Source of the DNA: Solirubrobacterales bacterium
GTDB taxonomy: Bacteria > Actinomycetota > Thermoleophilia > Solirubrobacterales > Solirubrobacteraceae
Length of the DNA stretch: 7,599 nt
Direction: 5' to 3'
NCBI GenBank assembly: GCA_026392325.1
Contig: JAPLCH010000004.1
Location: 1-7,599 of the forward strand
Shown here: piece by piece, positions 6,295 to 7,599 of the stretch
How the letters are laid out: the number at the start of each line of letters is the position of its first letter
Numbering within the stretch: position 1 is the first letter of the stretch
Notes under the pieces: model-generated
Told to the model about the DNA's origin: nothing
The model's input: the letters and a program-made list of their open reading frames with translations, nothing else
Databases searched by the model: none
Translations under genes and position numbers: made by a program

Positions 6295-6313
6295 GAACGC
6301 CGGGCGGGCGTTC
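6295..6313 (-). promoter_or_regulatory. Perfect hairpin in the pntB-glpD intergenic gap
   Basis: GAACGCC (6295-6301) and GGCGTTC (6307-6313) form a perfect 7-bp GC-rich stem around a 5-nt loop (GGGCG). It fills the middle of the 36-bp gap between the pntB stop and the glpD ATG, ending 12 nt before that ATG. The minus-strand sequence after it (TAACCTGAGC) has no T-run, so it is not a standard intrinsic terminator. It may protect the 3' end of pntB mRNA, mark an RNase cut site, or control access to the glpD ribosome binding site. Confidence 0.5.
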
Positions 6314-6318
6314 CGGAG

Positions 6319-7599
6319 TTAGAGGCTCTGGACCTCTGCTGTGATCTCGCCAACGGAGTCCTTGGCGTCACCGAACAGCAATGAAGTTTTCTCGTCGTAG
6401 AACAGAGGGTTGTCAATTCCGGCGAAGCCGGCTCCCATTGAACGCTTGAGGACGACGGTAGCTGCAGCTTGGTCAACCTCAAGAATTGGCATGCCGTAGA
6501 TCGGCGAATCGGGTGAATCCTTGGCAGCCGGGTTGGTCACATCGTTGGCTCCAATCACGAGCACAACGTCGGCCCGTGGGAACTCAGGGTTGATGTCATC
6601 CATCTCGCGGAGCTGCTCGTAAGGGACATCAGCTTCAGCGAGGAGAACATTCATGTGACCTGGCATGCGCCCGGCTACAGGGTGGATCCCGAACTTGACC
6701 TCAACACCCTTGGCTTCAAGGACGCGGGTGAGTTCCTTGACTGCATGCTGAGCCTGAGCTACTGCCATGCCATAGCCAGGGACAATCACGACAAGCCTTG
6801 CGAAAGCCAGCTGAATGGCGACATCCTGAGCGCTGGTGGAGCGGACTGTGCGCCCCTCCTCGCCTTCAGGTCCCGCTGCAACTGCTCCCGAGCCGCCACC
6901 AAAGCCACCGGCGATGATTGACGGAACCGAACGGTTCATCGCGACTGCCATCAGGTTGGTGAGGATGGTGCCTGATGCGCCAACGATCATGCCGGCCACA
7001 ATCAGAATCACGTTCTGAAGCGCGATGCCTGCAGCAGCTGCGGAGAGTCCGGTGAAAGCGTTCAGGAGAGAGATGACGACTGGCATGTCAGCTCCGCCGA
7101 TTGGGAGAACAACCATGTTGCCGAGCAATGCCGCGGCTACGAGGATCGACACGAAGAGCGGAACGGAATCAGTGCCTGTGGCGATGGCAACTGCTGCGCC
7201 AATGCAATAGAGGAAGAGTGCAAGGTTGATGAACTGCTGCCCCGGAAGCTGGATCGGGCGGCCCGGAAGGATCTCCTGAAGCTTGCCAAAGGCGATGTTT
7301 GAACCCCAGAATGAGACAGAGCCGACAATGGCCGCAAACAGGGTCGGAATCAACGCCTGAAGTTCAGGAGTTGCGCCCTCCTGCATCCACTGGTTGTACT
7401 CAACGAAGGAGATGAGCGCAACAGCGCCACCACCCACGCCGTTGAAGAGAGCCACCATCTGAGGGATGGCCGTCATCTTGACCTTGATTGCGCTTGGGAT
7501 TCCCAGCGCTGTGCCGATCAACACGCCCAACACGATGACGATGATGTCAGAGCTTTTGTCGATCACGGCGATCCCGTCGGGACCAACTCCGATCAGGGA
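6319..7599 (-). CDS. pntB: NAD(P) transhydrogenase subunit beta, 5' end outside the window
   Basis: PntB forms, with PntA, the membrane transhydrogenase that uses the proton gradient to make NADPH from NADH. The frame is open to the right edge (426 residues seen). By comparison with the roughly 460-aa family about 35-50 N-terminal residues are missing, so the internal GTG at 7566 is not the start. The first part is a series of membrane helices of domain II (for example DIIVIVLGVLIGTALG, FINLALFLYCIGAAVAIA, NVILIVAGMIVGASG). A short Gly-rich linker leads to the NADP-binding domain III: IVPGYGMAVAQAQ, GRMPGHMNVLLAEA, VIGANDVTNPAA, LKRSMGAGFAGIDNPLF and LLFGDAK, all intact. At the position matching the E. 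coli beta-His91 proton-path residue, this protein seems to have Asn (LFNGVGGG). pntA is expected just outside the window. The gene is followed by glpD after 36 bp. Confidence 0.95.
   Translation of the reverse strand, partial: SLIGVGPDGIAVIDKSSDIIVIVLGVLIGTALGIPSAIKVKMTAIPQMVALFNGVGGGAVALISFVEYNQWMQEGATPELQALIPTLFAAIVGSVSFWGSNIAFGKLQEILPGRPIQLPGQQFINLALFLYCIGAAVAIATGTDSVPLFVSILVAAALLGNMVVLPIGGADMPVVISLLNAFTGLSAAAAGIALQNVILIVAGMIVGASGTILTNLMAVAMNRSVPSIIAGGFGGGSGAVAAGPEGEEGRTVRSTSAQDVAIQLAFARLVVIVPGYGMAVAQAQHAVKELTRVLEAKGVEVKFGIHPVAGRMPGHMNVLLAEADVPYEQLREMDDINPEFPRADVVLVIGANDVTNPAAKDSPDSPIYGMPILEVDQAAATVVLKRSMGAGFAGIDNPLFYDEKTSLLFGDAKDSVGEITAEVQSL

Noticed and set aside
7564..7566. GTG at 7566 as the pntB start
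   Set aside because: The frame remains open to the window edge and the family has about 35-50 more N-terminal residues, including membrane helices.

Overview
The window reads as chromosomal DNA of a moderately high-GC bacterium, most likely an actinomycetote. The clues are the actinobacterial-style GlpD, a GAP/Sap-like six-helix membrane protein, an Arg/Asp/Gly/Ser-rich insert in a Rho-type protein, and GTG starts with weak Shine-Dalgarno sequences. A deep-branching class such as Thermoleophilia is possible, but that is only an impression. I see no tRNA, rRNA, CRISPR array, insertion sequence or phage gene.

Left part (1-1607): a two-component system lies on the minus strand. An OmpR/PhoB-type response regulator overlaps by ATGA with the start of a sensor histidine kinase that runs off the left edge. 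Only 54 kinase codons are present, but they already include the H-box, so there is almost no room for an N-terminal sensor. Divergent from the regulator, across about 50 bp, is a six-helix GAP/Sap (LysE-superfamily) membrane protein.

Middle (1608-2345): a small acidic protein of unknown function on the plus strand ends in a clear intrinsic terminator. It is convergent with the minus-strand block to its right.

Right part (2346-7599, all minus strand, transcribed right to left): pntB (proton-translocating transhydrogenase beta subunit, 5' end outside the window), glpD (FAD glycerol-3-phosphate dehydrogenase), folP (dihydropteroate synthase; ATGA overlap with glpD), and after a 116-bp gap a Rho-like gene. 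pntB-glpD-folP is probably one transcript joining redox and glycerol metabolism with folate synthesis. A perfect 7-bp hairpin sits between pntB and glpD.

The most unusual item is the Rho-like protein. It keeps the Rho N-terminal domain, the primary RNA-binding domain and recognisable Walker A and B motifs. It appears to have lost the catalytic Glu, the arginine finger and much of the Q-loop and R-loop that thread RNA through the ring. It looks like a non-processive or catalytically dead Rho paralogue. Second in interest are the near-sensorless kinase and a dihydropteroate synthase whose usual STRPG loop is replaced.
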